In this document: one piece after another, positions 1 through 12,567 of the stretch
Layout of the letters: every line of letters begins with the position of its first letter
Position numbering within the stretch: the stretch's first letter is position 1
Source: Capillidium heterosporum
Taxonomy: Eukaryota; Entomophthoromycota; Entomophthoromycetes; Entomophthorales; Capillidiaceae
Assembly (NCBI GenBank): GCA_016630905.1
Contig: WBMQ01000006.1
Coordinates: 310,001 to 374,000 of the forward strand
Reading direction: 5' to 3'
Length of the DNA stretch: 64,000 nt
Position numbers and translations under genes: made by a program
Notes under the pieces: generated by a model
What the model saw: only the letters and a program-made list of their open reading frames with translations
Database searches by the model: none
Told to the model about the DNA's origin: nothing

Positions 1-1005
1 ACAAAATTTAAAAAGGTATCATCCTATAACTAACGAACAAAGTTAGAATAGCCATCTGGCTCACCCAACATTTTAAAAATAATTGAGGATTGAATTCCTT
101 TGATTGTACTTAGTTTAATAAATCTACAACTCTCCTTATACAAGGCCTCTATGACTTATAGATCTTTATCAAGTTAATTTAAGAGTATTTCATCTATCCA
201 ACATATTGAGAAATAAAGTAATGAATCTTCATGGTAGAAATAGCCAAGTTGTAGGACATATTTTTCAAATGCTGGTAAGCTAGCATTTGATAGATGAGAC
301 TATAGTAAGCTTGGGATTTCGAATCCATCAAAGGCAGGGTTTCTTACAGCCATCTTTCGACTTTCTCAATAGTAAATTCAACAGTTGTATAGGTTGGAAT
401 TTAAGAATACTAGATTAAAATCAGACATGCTGCCCAACATTTCAAGCAAAACATCAGGTTTCAGCTGGTAGACTCATCATGGAGAAAATGAAAAGGAGAG
501 GCAGATTGGATTCAATCCTGCACCTGATTCCCTTACCTAAACCCCTTACCAATTCCCACCACTTTGTACAGTGAAAGGTATATTCCTACATCCAATTACA
601 AAGGACTTGGGATTTACATATGCCGAATGCGAAATTTTGCGGATTTATCATAATCCTATTCAAATTTAAACGGCTCTGTTCTGGAAAAATGAACGGCTTT
701 TTGGAACTTGGCCAGCAAAAAGATTTACAACTTTGCTGAACATAGTATTATAAATTTAAACTTGCTAGATGAAAGTTTGGCCTTATTACATCCTTACAAT
801 TGCACATGATCGCTTACAAGCTATTCCAGCTGCTTTGATTGGTGAGGAATTTTCTTTGAGAGGGGAAATTATCTAATTTTTAATGGAAAGTTACCTAAAT
901 TAGAAATGAAGTCCACCATAAGCAATCTCATTGGCTACAATGGTTTAGACGTGGATGAAAAGGCTCCAGGAATAAAGGAAGCCTATTCCCAAAGCTGAGT
1001 TCAGA
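1..1005. other. intergenic, no supported gene
   Basis: AT-rich sequence. A 31-codon ORF at 479-574 on + (Arg/Lys-rich start) is too short and has no supporting motif. The right end may hold the decayed tail of the GST-like relic on the minus strand. Confidence 0.5.
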
Positions 1006-1221
1006 TCAAATTAATTGAAGCAGTTCAACTGATCCCCATTGTTGCCATTCGATTTGACCGGCTATGTACGGTAAAGTGCTCATTGCCAGATCCAAAGGCC
1101 TACCTGAAATTTCCGATGATATTTTGGAGTAATTGACAACTTTTGGTAAAAGATAGAGGGCTGCATACCCACCTTTATTACTTACTGATACAGTCCTATA
1201 CCTTCTCAAAATAAAAACCAT
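1006..1221 (-). pseudogene. glutathione S-transferase-like N-terminal domain, probable relic
   Basis: An open frame of 71 codons starts with ATG at 1221. Its middle and end resemble the thioredoxin-fold half of a glutathione transferase: a STLPYIAGQI segment (cis-Pro position) is followed by GSVELLQLI, where the family usually has a Ser-x-x-Ile helix. The frame then stops (TGA). The next 150 nt on the same strand hold protein-like pieces in two frames with several stops (for example SELSFGNRLPLF, then FIPGAFSSTSKPL), as expected for a decayed C-terminal half. I see no intact all-alpha GST domain. The family call is by motif only. A chance ORF in AT-rich DNA is the main alternative. Confidence 0.28.
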
Positions 1222-1277
1222 ACAACAGTTATAACCTTATCCTACACGTACAGATACAAATACCTTTCCCCTTAAAA

Positions 1278-2705
1278 ATGAGCTCTAAAGAACAGCAAGG
1301 TATCCATTTTAAACTGTTAATTTGCTTACATTGTGCTTTTTAGATGCAAATCAACCCGAGGAATTCAGTGTAGCAGCGAACGATGGCCTAACTGGCGAAG
1401 TATGCACCCTAGCTTACACAAAGTATAAAGCAGTTGGCAACGGTTCGTTTGGAGTCGTCTACCAAGCTCGACTCAAGCATTCGGGGGAAGTAGTTGCCAT
1501 CAAGAAAGTGCTTGCAAGACAAACGCTTCAAAGTACACTTTCCCAAAACTATAAACTAAATGTTTTAGAACCGAGAGCTGCAGATAATGCGTTCAGTTAG
1601 GCATCCCAACGTTGTCGAGCTCAAGTACTACTTTTACACCAACGGGTTCCAAGTAAATTTAACTTTTCAAATAATATGCTCATCTCTTTTACAGAAAGAT
1701 GATATTTATCTCAATTTGGTCTTGGAATTTGTGCCCGAAACTTTGTATAGGTTGAGCCGTTACTACTCCCGCTCCTCACAAGGTATGCCCCCTCTTCAGG
1801 TTAAGCTTTTTACCTACCAGTTGCTGCGTTCCCTGGCCTACATCCACATGGCTGGGATCTGCCACCGTGATATCAAGCCTCAAAATTTGTTAATCGACCG
1901 CAACACCGGTGTTCTGAAGCTGTGCGACTTTGGAAGGTAACTTTCAACTGTTTTATTTACCATTTACGCTTTTCAGTGCTAAAATTCTGGTACCCGGAGA
2001 ACCTAACGTCGCCTACATCTGCTCTCGTTACTATCGAGCTCCCGAACTTATATTTGGAGCCACCAACTACACAACCCAAATAGGTAAATTTTTATCCCAA
2101 TTTTTTCTAAGTTTCAAAAGATATCTGGTCCATCGGATGTGTCATGGCTGAGCTTATGCAAGGTCAACCCCTCTTCCCCGGTGAGAGTGGTATAGACCAA
2201 TTGGTGGAGATTATCAAAGTATTGGGTACCCCGACCAAAGAACAGATCAAGTCTATGAATCCGGCCTATATAGATCACAAGTTCCCCTTGATCAATCCCC
2301 ATTCCTTGGCCAGAGTAAGTATATCTTATCCGACAAGCCTAACCAATTTCTAGATCTTCCAGCAGGGCACCCCGCAGGACTCCATAGAATTTTTACCTAT
2401 GCTTCTAGACTATACACCCGACCGTAGATTGACAGCCGTTGAAGCTATGGCCCACCCCTACTTTGATGAATTACGGGACCCCAACACCCGCTACAACGCT
2501 GACCGCCACCTCCCCGAACTCTTCGACTTTAGCGAGCAAGGTATCTCTATTTGCTTTACTTTTACACTTACTCCTTTATTTTATTTTAGAACTTTCCATC
2601 CAGCCCGAAGTGAACCATAGGTTGGTCCCCCGCCAGATCATAGCCCAGATGGAAAAAGTAGGTCTCGACATGCCCAAGTTCTTCCCTGGTATCTACAGCA
2701 GATAA
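1278..2705 (+). CDS. glycogen synthase kinase 3 (shaggy-type Ser/Thr kinase)
   Basis: Eight exons (about 1278-1299, 1344-1532, 1569-1652, 1695-1936, 1977-2083, 2121-2314, 2354-2540, 2590-2705) encode about 379 residues, normal for GSK-3. Visible kinase parts in order: glycine loop [14 protein letters not shown] with the catalytic Lys, NRELQIMR (alpha-C Glu), the [10 protein letters not shown] catalytic loop, DFGSAK, the activation-loop Tyr in [18 protein letters not shown], and the GSK-3-specific IGCVMAEL. The axin/primed-substrate region follows. It phosphorylates primed substrates in glycogen, cell-cycle and stress signalling. Exon 1 is tiny: ATG at 1278 plus seven codons. One extra base at 1512-1514 (CTTG where the family needs VLQDKRFK) breaks exon 2; dropping it restores the consensus and a clean junction to NRELQ, so I regard it as a sequencing insertion. 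Confidence 0.95.
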
Positions 2706-3515
2706 GTGCTTCAATAGACTCTTTCGTCATCTCAGATCGTGCACTTACCTCCTTCATCCTACTTGCTAAGCTCAGTAAACCTAGTAAATAAGAAGATAGT
2801 ATCTTTTTAGTTTTACAGTAGCGTTCGTCTTGTAAATATTTTCTTTGAGCCATCTATTATTATGTTATTTCAAAAAAGGTATTTGATTTTTGTTTTTACG
2901 TTGTATATAAAATTTTATATGGGCTTTATATTTATTGCTTTGGTATAATCCTTTACAACAATAAAAACTTTATATCATTTTATCATAATCGTTATAACTT
3001 GAACTTTGACACTCAATTAAATTGTTACAAAACGTGGAATATCAATTATTTCTAATGCTAGTAATATCTTACTTATTGTTTGACATCTCTCTTAATAAAC
3101 CATATATTGGCAAGTATATTTCTCTTACAAGCGAGTACTTTATTTCCTTGTCTCTATAATTCAATCATTTGCCTATTTTAGAAAATAGTTCACCAAACTC
3201 AAAAGAACAGTATCAAGAGCAAGGCTCAGCTCTTCAGCTTACTTTATATGTACCTTGACTAAACTTTGTATATTTCTATATTTAATCCAAGAGTATCAAG
3301 AAACCTTAAATTCCACCGCCTATCTCAATAATTCTCGGTAAAATACTACCAACTCCTCCTAAAAGAACCTTAAACTATGACGTAATTTACTCAGTTGACG
3401 AGGCAAAATTAGAATTGGCATCAAATCTAACTTGGCAAGCTTGATCATCGTTCTTTCCAAAACTGACCTACTAAATTTACGAGAAGCTACTACCAACTAA
3501 TTTTATGAGACTAAG
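2706..3515. other. intergenic, GSK-3 3' region
   Basis: AT-rich, with no open frame I can support. It holds the 3' UTR of the kinase gene and the promoter of the next gene. Confidence 0.6.
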
Positions 3516-4370
3516 ATGGAGTACAACAATCTAGAGACTGGAAGGTAAATTTAACTTTTTAGGGTAGCTATTGATACATGATTGTTTTAATTTAGAGTGC
3601 AAGTCACTCAACATAGCATGAGTTTTAAGGAGAAAGTGTACGGGTTGGCCAATCGCTTATTGTACTCAAGCTTCTATACCATACTTTACATAACCATGAT
3701 TATTTTGTCACTCTTCACTTTGGTTCTGGTAATTTTTTATATTTGCAGGTTATTGATTTTCAAATGTATTATTATAGTCGATAAAGGAAACTTGGTAAAT
3801 TTATAGCAGTTGTATAAAATTTAAATCATCTTTGCTTGTAGCCCGACCGTCCTATTTATAATATTGGAGATAATAATCAACACGGTAATGATATTTGAAG
3901 TTGGCATAAGGATGATAGCGCTGGGACAGGTAAATTTTATTTTTTTAACATGGTTTATTGAAGTATGTGTAGTCGTATTGGGAATCGAAAGCAAACATTG
4001 TCGATTTAGTTTTAGTTATCATATGTGTCGTTACCCTAATAGTTTTATCAACGGGATGTTCCAAAGGTGCTACCAGTGAAGCCTTCTTTGACTCCATAGT
4101 CTTGGCTATTCGTAATTTAATTCAGTTTATAAGGCTTTTCGCGACCTTGAGGAAGTATTAACTGCCAAAATATACGCCTTTACTAACATTTGCAAACTTG
4201 GTAGGAACAAGCGCAACTTGAGTGCTAGAGAAAATACCATTGATTTCACCGGCCTTAGCAGCCGTAACACCGCAAACGCCAACTTGGCTCATTTTGATAA
4301 CGAGTATTCTTTGCAGCAGATCGCCACCTCCGATGGGTTCGTCTTGGATGACGACGAGGATGAAATTTAA
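3516..4370 (+). CDS. voltage-sensor-like four-helix membrane protein (ion transport domain family, no pore)
   Basis: I assembled this from five or six short exons starting at ATG 3516 (MEYNNLETGR). The product is about 230 residues. Order: a short cytosolic N-terminus, then TM1 (YTILYITMIILSLFTLVL), TM2 (YNILEIIINTVMIFEVGIRM, with an acidic residue), a short loop (ALGQSYWESKANIVDL), TM3 (VLVIICVVTLIVLSTGC), and an S4-like helix with Arg at regular spacing (RNLIQFIRLFATLRK). A polar, acidic tail follows, ending DDDEDEI. This order, including the WxSKxNIVDL junction, is that of the voltage-sensing half of cation channels, but there is no S5-pore-S6. Introns lie at about 3549-3596, 3796-3840, 3931-3974 and 4157-4203; all preserve the frame. 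A 20-nt GT..AG stretch at 3729-3748 must stay in, because removing it gives a stop. Function unknown; it could be a sensor or an accessory subunit. Confidence 0.7.
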
Positions 4371-5238
4371 ATTATGGTGGCTTTACCTAGTTGTATCCTG
4401 TTTTTCTTGACTGACGTTTTCTTTAAAATTAAAATTAAATTCTTGGATATCGTTTTAGATACATGCTATGTATAGTATACACTTGAATACCTTTGTAACG
4501 CATGCTAGACTATATACTGAATGTTGTAACTATTCTATATCAAATTTATTAGCCAAGTGTTGTTTATAACAGAATTCCAATTATATCGTATATAAGAACT
4601 GTCCCTGTTACAGTATAATTAGGATTTGCCAAAATGAATTGTTGGATTCCATAAATTTATAATGCTATAGTGGCTTATGTTGTGCAGCCTATATCAGATT
4701 TAGTGCAAGATCAATAAAAGTAACTAGCCTTTTCCGTTACAATTTTTGTTAATTTTGTGCTAAATGTGGTTGATACCTAAAGACATAAACTGCTAAATTA
4801 AAGTATAAAGTACTATCCTTTCAACTTATACATCTATCTATCAATATAAAGTTATATTCTACTTGAGATATCATTTTCAACAGACAACTATATTTTACAA
4901 CCCTTTACATAGAGTTCAATTTGATGAATCGAGCACTTAGAACTCCATCTATTTTAGAAATTTTGTTCAAAATAAGGAATGCGCAATTTTGAATCAAATA
5001 TAGTATCTGCTAATGAAAAGTAAAAGCAAGTTTCCAACAAAGTACCAACATCTCTAGAACTCGCCCTTTATTCACCAAGAATCGTTCAAAAGATAAACCC
5101 ATGCGATCAAAATTACAATTTACAGGGGCATAAAAAGGTCAAAGTAAATCAGGTTATGGATCCATCGAACTTTAAATGTAGGAGCACGGAACTTTAGGGA
5201 AAATATGAGTTTAGATTAATGGACGTAAAGAGAACCAT
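4371..5238. other. intergenic between convergent genes
   Basis: AT-rich spacer between the 3' ends of the voltage-sensor gene and eRF1. I see no gene or repeat in it. Confidence 0.6.
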
Positions 5239-6848
<1,610 letters not shown>

Positions 6849-7859
6849 CTTAGCTCTATCTAACTTGTTGAAGTTGAAGTTTATTTTTTGGGAAAAAATT
6901 TACTTATTGCTGTCTGAAATGCTAAATTACTTTCTTGCCTTGACTTGTACTTTACTTCATTGGTCCGTTTGATTTAAAAGCAAAGCTCTAAACAAAATGA
7001 AATTAACCATCAGATTGCTGGAAATTAGGCGAAATAGAAACAGTTTTCTAGGGAAAGGTTGCATTGGTTAGTAGTAAATATTAGTATTAGATGGGTTCAA
7101 TACTTAGAAGAGATATACGCAGCTATTATATAAGCTAAAATGGAACTAACTTAAGACGAGGATTAACCCTTTAAAGACACTAAAATATGTGTATGTAGTA
7201 TACAGTTTAGCCAAAGTGGATTTATCAGTTTCAATAAGACTATCAACTTTTCAAGAGACAATCTATAAATTATACGCAGTTTACCATCAAAGTAAAAGCT
7301 AATCAACAGTCTAAAGCTTCGTATCTTTATAAGCCAAAAAAGTCTAAAATGACTCTATTTAAGAATATATATTAAAATAGTAAAGCTAAGTCTAATAAAT
7401 GATGATAATAATGAGCAGTTATACCATCAAAAGGTTTAAAAGCCCATTTGTACTCTTCTATAAGCTTATATCATAAGCTACTACTTGAAAAATACCATCA
7501 ATAAATTAGAGGTTTGGATATATGATGCTAAATAACTGATAAGCTATAAGTTATTGTTTCAAAGTATACTAAAAATTGAATTCATAATATCTTCGTATAA
7601 CCTATTCAATGATAAAGTATTGATTAAATTCGGTATAAGAATAACTTTATACTATAAAATCAGTAAGCTCTATAAATTTTGCATTGAAGCCATACAAAAG
7701 AAATTTAAGTGCTCATCAAGATGTAAAATATTGAAAAAAGAAATTACCAGCATACAAAATACATCATCTTCTATAATTCAGTGCCCCTCCCAACCTCTTC
7801 AAAGAATTTTTCAAATTTTAGGCGCTCCACCTCTACCAAGCTTCCGGCTACAGACTTCC
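6849..7859. other. intergenic, eRF1 promoter side
   Basis: Very AT-rich. A 134-codon open frame on + (7554-7958) is low-complexity, starts without ATG and runs across the 3' end of the next gene, so I do not call it. It contains the eRF1 upstream region. Confidence 0.5.
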
Positions 7860-8834
7860 TTACTTAGCACCTTTCAACTCTTCATCATTGAGTTTTTGCA
7901 TGACGAAAGCCCAAATTTCATCGTGGAATCTCTCGTGTTCCTCATTATCCAGTCGTAATTTCGTACAGGGTGGTGGGTAGATCTGCCTATGGTAACACTG
8001 AATGAACTTTGCTTTGAAGAACGCCAACAGCTGAAAACCGATACAATTCATATCGCTTAACATATGGTCCATATCCTTGGAAAAGTAACTATCTTTATCT
8101 ATAAACTGCTTTACGGTTGAAATCTGCAGTAATGGTTCGACAAAATTGAAGAAGCCTAGTTGTGAGTAGTAGGTTGCCGCGTAGTAGAACTTGTAAAGAT
8201 GGCTCAGATCGTGCAAAGTAAATTGGAGGCTATTTTTGGTGTGGTAGGGTGGATACTCTTCGGTGAAGGAGGTCTGGAGTTCTTCTAAAGTTATAAGGAG
8301 GCTTATAGGTCGTAATCCTTTAAGTTGGAGTTGGTAGACTTCCAAAACGGTAGGGATATGAAAATAGAGGCAAATTTTGGCTGGGTCATAGGCTGCATTT
8401 GTAATAAAATAGTTTAATTTTTTAGATAAAAAGTAAAAGATTCAAGTATAGGTACCTAAATTTACCATGGTTTGGTTGATAGTTAACTCCACACTGAAAA
8501 GTACACCTAGACTGAAGACTTGAACTAAACTTAATTTTATGTTACTAAATTTCTTTTCTATCGAAGATATCCTTTTTAATTCAGAATCAGTTAAACGCAT
8601 TAGTTGTTTCCAATCTATACATTCTTTAGTTTCTATGTCCGCAGGTTGAAAGTCAGAAGTTGGTGCTAAAGGTTGTTTAAATGGACTTGCCAACCAATTT
8701 TTGGGGTAGGTAAATTTGAGCTGCAAGATCAAGTTTAGGGCCAGTAGTTCGAACTTGGTAAGTTTGGAGTCGACATAAAGCTGTTTGTACTCTTCTAATT
8801 TTTTGGATAGATCTTCTAGGCTGAGGTTGGTCAT
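7860..8834 (-). CDS. unknown soluble protein with HDLSH and DMDHMLSDMN motifs
   Basis: Two exons (8834 to about 8456, and about 8395 to 7860) joined by a ~60-nt intron (GTACCT..TGCAG) give about 305 residues with ATG at 8834. There is no signal peptide or membrane segment. The N-terminal half is helical and Leu/Lys-rich. The C-terminal half has FTLHDLSHLYKFYYAATYYS and then DMDHMLSDMNCIGFQLLAFF. The paired H-D-x-x-H and D-x-x-H elements could bind metal, as in HD/COQ4-like helical proteins, but spacing and context do not let me assign a family. Both splice sites are good and the joined frame is open throughout, which supports a real gene. Function unknown. Confidence 0.7.
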
Positions 8835-9201
8835 TGTATTTTGTTAAAGGGTGAGATAACAGAGAGCTGATTTTCTTGAAAGTTTCTAAACCTTTAGTTT
8901 ACTGGAATCAAGTAGGAAAGTTTGTGGTCTAACAATGGTGAAAACTTATGTAGCCAATCCACTGGCATAATTTTGAATGGTTTATTGTTGTTTCCGGAAA
9001 GGATTCTACCAAATTCTCAAGCTTAACATAAATCAGCTCAATTAAGCTGGATTAATTTCTGTGTCCAATAATCTTCCATAATAAGCATATTTAATTTGAT
9101 ACTTTAATTTATACGATTACTCCCAACACTTGGCGACAATTCATTCTAAATATAAAAACCAGCATCTACTTCAACTCCAACTCCCCTACTTTAGAACTAC
9201 A
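8835..9201. other. divergent promoter region
   Basis: Spacer of 367 nt between two head-to-head genes. It should contain both promoters. No canonical TATA box stands out. Confidence 0.4.
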
Positions 9202-10405
9202 ATGGAGGACTTTCCGCACCTATCGGTAGGTACGGTCGACGACACCAACATCGACAACTTCAACCAGATAATAACCAACTTGAAGGACAAGGTAAATCAG
9301 TTGAAATTAGATGACAACGACGACACTACTGTAGTCCAAAACATCAACCAGCTTATTGACAACTTGAAGAAGAAGGTAAGCATCTATAACTACAGCCTCT
9401 CATTTCATCGCAAAAATAGGGTGAAGTCGTCAGTGAAAACTATTTGCAGGATATCCATGAAACGGTACTAACTCTAAGTAAAGATACCTCCCAGACCTTG
9501 AAGACTTTGCAGACCAACTTGACAAACCAACTCAACGCGACTTCAACTTCAGATACATCAACAAGTACAGGTGTTGGCTGGTTCAAAAATCTAGGAAAAT
9601 ACGTATCAGAAATAATAAAGGTAGAGAAACCCGATAGCTGATAGTGATGACAAGTATAAGAAGCTGGATAAATTTTCCATTCGCAAGTCGCAAATCGAAC
9701 ACGACCAAGATACGTTTTTGAAAGATGACTTGGAACTTATATCTCCTTCCGACAAAGACTTGAAGTCCTTTCAACAGTTTTGTCAGGACAAGGAATGAAG
9801 AAAAATACCAAGAACAAGTCGTCGACCTTTTGGAAAATAACGTTGACTTGAAAGCCATGTTCTTCAAGCTAGGTACATTTCTTTCAATTTTAAAATTTAT
9901 TTCTAACCTTTCTTATGCGTCTTTTATTTTAAAATGTAGTACCGAATCAGGTGTCCCCTATCTTATTTTGGGATCGGTACTTTTACCAGATCTACAAGTT
10001 GGAATTCAAGGAGAAGAAGTTGGAAACTATACTCAAGATGAGCTTACAGGAACAAGAGGAGAACTTCGAATGGGACGATCATTCAGACGATGATGAAGCG
10101 CCAAGTACAAAGCTGGATGAGGTGGAAGCGGTCACCGAAGAGGGGAGTGAAGTTGCCGAAAAGGAGGTTGGAGAAGGGGGTGAGAGTAACGAGGAGGGGG
10201 AAAGCTTTGAAGTTATCGATAAACTTTCACCTACCAAACCTTCCAATGCTAACACCGATGAAAAATCTGAAGTAACGGATGCTAAAGGTAAGGAAGGGGA
10301 CTCGGAGAACGCTTCTGATAAGGTAAACAACTTTTATAGCTGGGATGAAAGGTTACTAATTTCTATTTTCCCAATTAGGAGGACGACTGGGGTCAGTGGG
10401 AGTAA
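9202..10405 (+). CDS. BSD-domain protein (BSDC1/Dos2-like)
   Basis: ATG at 9202. Exons: 9202-9375, about 9420-9867 and 9939-10322, then a last exon 10379-10405 encoding EDDWGQWE. That acidic-Trp end is typical of fungal BSD-domain proteins. Residues 1-60 are a helical, Asn/Asp/Lys-rich segment. GWFKNLGKYVSEIIK is followed by FLKDDLELISPSDKDLKSF and the BSD core, VPNQVSPILFWDRYFYQIYKLE, with the family's Phe-Trp-x-Arg-Tyr-Phe. An acidic low-complexity region with many Glu, Asp and Ser fills the last third. The exact role of this subgroup is unclear; relatives act in ubiquitination and growth signalling. Two +1 insertions (a CCC run at 9630-9632, an AA at 9794-9795) break the frame between well-matched parts. 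Either both are sequence errors or the gene is recently inactivated. Confidence 0.82.
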
Positions 10406-10967
10406 CTAAACTAAATAAACAGAGTCTTAATTATGTAGAACTAGGTTTGTATGCATATTTCTAAAGAAATACTTTTGATAGCCTTTATAAGCTTTTGGAT
10501 CGTACTTTTACGACTTGTCAGTTTTAAGAGAGCTTTTACTATAACCCTTGACTTTTGCACATTAAGCTTGGAATTGGAAGCTTTGATTTGGTTCAGGGAA
10601 TAAACCGACTTTTTATCAAGTATATCACTTTATAAACTTCAAAACTCAAAGTTGTCCTACCGACTATTACACTTAAAACCCACAATTACAAGATACATCT
10701 TTAGGCTGAGATATCGGCTGCGTATTGAGCTCTTTGGATTAAATTGTTTAGCAGCTATAATTTGAAAAGGACAAATATGCATTTTTGGATGGTGTATTGC
10801 ATTTAACTGTGGTAGACATCTTTTAAATAGGACAAAAGCCAATGTATTGTAAACAGGCTGCATCACATACATACTATATTCATAGAGATATAAAATAATA
10901 GCCTTTAATAAAAAAGTAGTGGAACTACAGTATTAAAATAAACTTTACTATTACCGATTCCACCTAA
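10406..10967. other. intergenic between convergent genes
   Basis: 3' ends of the BSD gene and the acyl-CoA dehydrogenase face each other here. No gene seen. Confidence 0.6.
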
Positions 10968-12567
10968 CTACAACTTCGCTCCAGTAACCTTGGCCAACTT
11001 GACGGCCTGACGTATTCCGAAATCCAACATGATCTCTTCAGAACCACCCGGGATGGCGAAAGCCCTTACATCCCTATACAATCGCTCTACTTTCTCACCA
11101 CGACCTCCTCGAGTGTAAGCTAAACCACCAAAGATCTGAGTAGCTTCGGTAGCACAGTAAGCGAAGGTCTGAGTCGTCTGCGCCTTCAACAAAGCGATAG
11201 GTCCACCTAAATGCAACTGCTGATCCTTAGAAGACATAGTATTGTATTGGTACATGACGCTCTCCAACCAGGAGTGAGTGGCTTCGATGTGTCTAGCCAT
11301 ATGTGCCAATTTATTCCTAATGACAGGGTGGTCGACCAGCCTCTTACCAAAAGTCTTGCGCTGGTGAGCATACTTGAACGCCTCCTCGTAGCATACACGA
11401 GAGAATCTATTGGCAAGTACAGCTAGGCCCAAACGTTCGTTGTTAAAATTGTACATGATGCATTTGAAGCCTTGGTTCAGAGTACCGATGACGTGGTTGA
11501 TTGGAACTTTGACATCATCCAAAGTGACAAAGGCAGTACCTGAACCCCACACACCTGAACACTTCATCTGGCGTGTCTGGACACCAGGCATGGTACGTTC
11601 GACTAAAAGTAAAGAAATGCCCGACTGACCGTCCTTGTCGGTAGTGCGGACGGCAACGGTAAAGTAGTCAGCAAAGGTTCCATTGGTGATCCATTTTTTC
11701 TCTCCGTTAACAATGAAGTGCTGTCCCATCTTCGGTCAATTTACCCGAGCACTGGATGTTGGCTACGTCAGACCCGGCATATGGCTCGGTAATAGCTAAA
11801 GCCATAAACTTTTCACCGTTCAAGCAATCGGCAACCACCTTATCTTGGAGATACTTGGAACCAAAATAGACAACTGGTGGTAGACCTATAGCCATACCTC
11901 CATTCAGAGCCCAGGTAATACCACCTGAACCACATCTAGCCAACTCGTCGTTGACAATAAACCAGTGGAAGGCATCGAACTCCTTGGGGTCAACAATACC
12001 TAATATAGGGAATTTGGAATGGCTACGTACTACAGTTGGTCCACAGAAAGCAGCCGATAACCCGTTGGCACCAAACTTCTTTAAGACTTCCTTGGGGATG
12101 GAGTTGGTTTCGTTCCACTCGTGGGCAAAGGGGATAATCTCCGATTCAACAAAGTCGCGCATAGCTTTTCGGAACTTTACATGAGAGTCCTTGTAGTAGG
12201 GAGAGTTCCAAGCTTGGTACCAGGTCGGATCACCATGAGGTACTAGGTCTCCGAACTGTTCCTTACCGTCAGCATTCTTAGTGGGCTTGAGTCCTTGTGG
12301 AGTGGCGTTGGTGGGGGATTTGGTACCTATCTGACCGATACATAGTTTAGAAGTGTACTGCGATAGGATCTTGACGTCGTGGAAGGTGTTGAACTGCTTG
12401 GTAGCATCGGTACCGGCTACTTTGAGCACCACCTTCTTACCACCGGGATGCTCGTTCAAGAAAGAAGTCATGTCGAAGACTTTGTTGTTGATGATTACCC
12501 AACAATCTTTTTCGGTGTTGTGCTTCTTTACTTCGTCTACCGTAAATGTCTTTAACTCTTGGACCAT
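10968..12567 (-). CDS. cytochrome b5-acyl-CoA dehydrogenase fusion
   Basis: One exon, ATG at 12567, about 533 residues. Residues 1-80 form a cytochrome b5 domain with the heme-ligand motif EHPGGKKV and the second His in NTFHDVKIL. A linker follows, then a full acyl-CoA dehydrogenase: N-terminal helices (FVESEIIPFAHEWNE), the FAD-binding middle (ALAITEPYAGSDVANIQ, KKWITNG) and the C-terminal helices (FGKRLVDHPVIRNKLA, ATQIFGGLAYTRGG, YRDVRAFAIPGGSEEIML). This fusion is common in fungi and feeds electrons from fatty-acyl substrates through b5. The usual catalytic Glu position before the GGSEE segment is Pro (IPGG), whereas NNERLGLA matches the helix-G Glu used by isovaleryl-CoA dehydrogenase, so the base is probably there. 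An extra G in the run at 11725-11727 splits the frame between LTEDG and QHFIVNGEKK; this is probably a sequence error. Confidence 0.92.

Noticed and set aside
300-345. TTCGAATCC-like tRNA T-arm
   Set aside because: No matching acceptor or anticodon stem around it on either strand.
3729-3748. 20-nt GT..AG intron in the voltage-sensor gene
   Set aside because: Removing it creates an immediate stop; retention keeps the membrane segment open.
7554-7958. 134-codon + ORF
   Set aside because: Non-ATG start, low-complexity AT-rich translation, overlaps the 3' end of a supported minus-strand gene.
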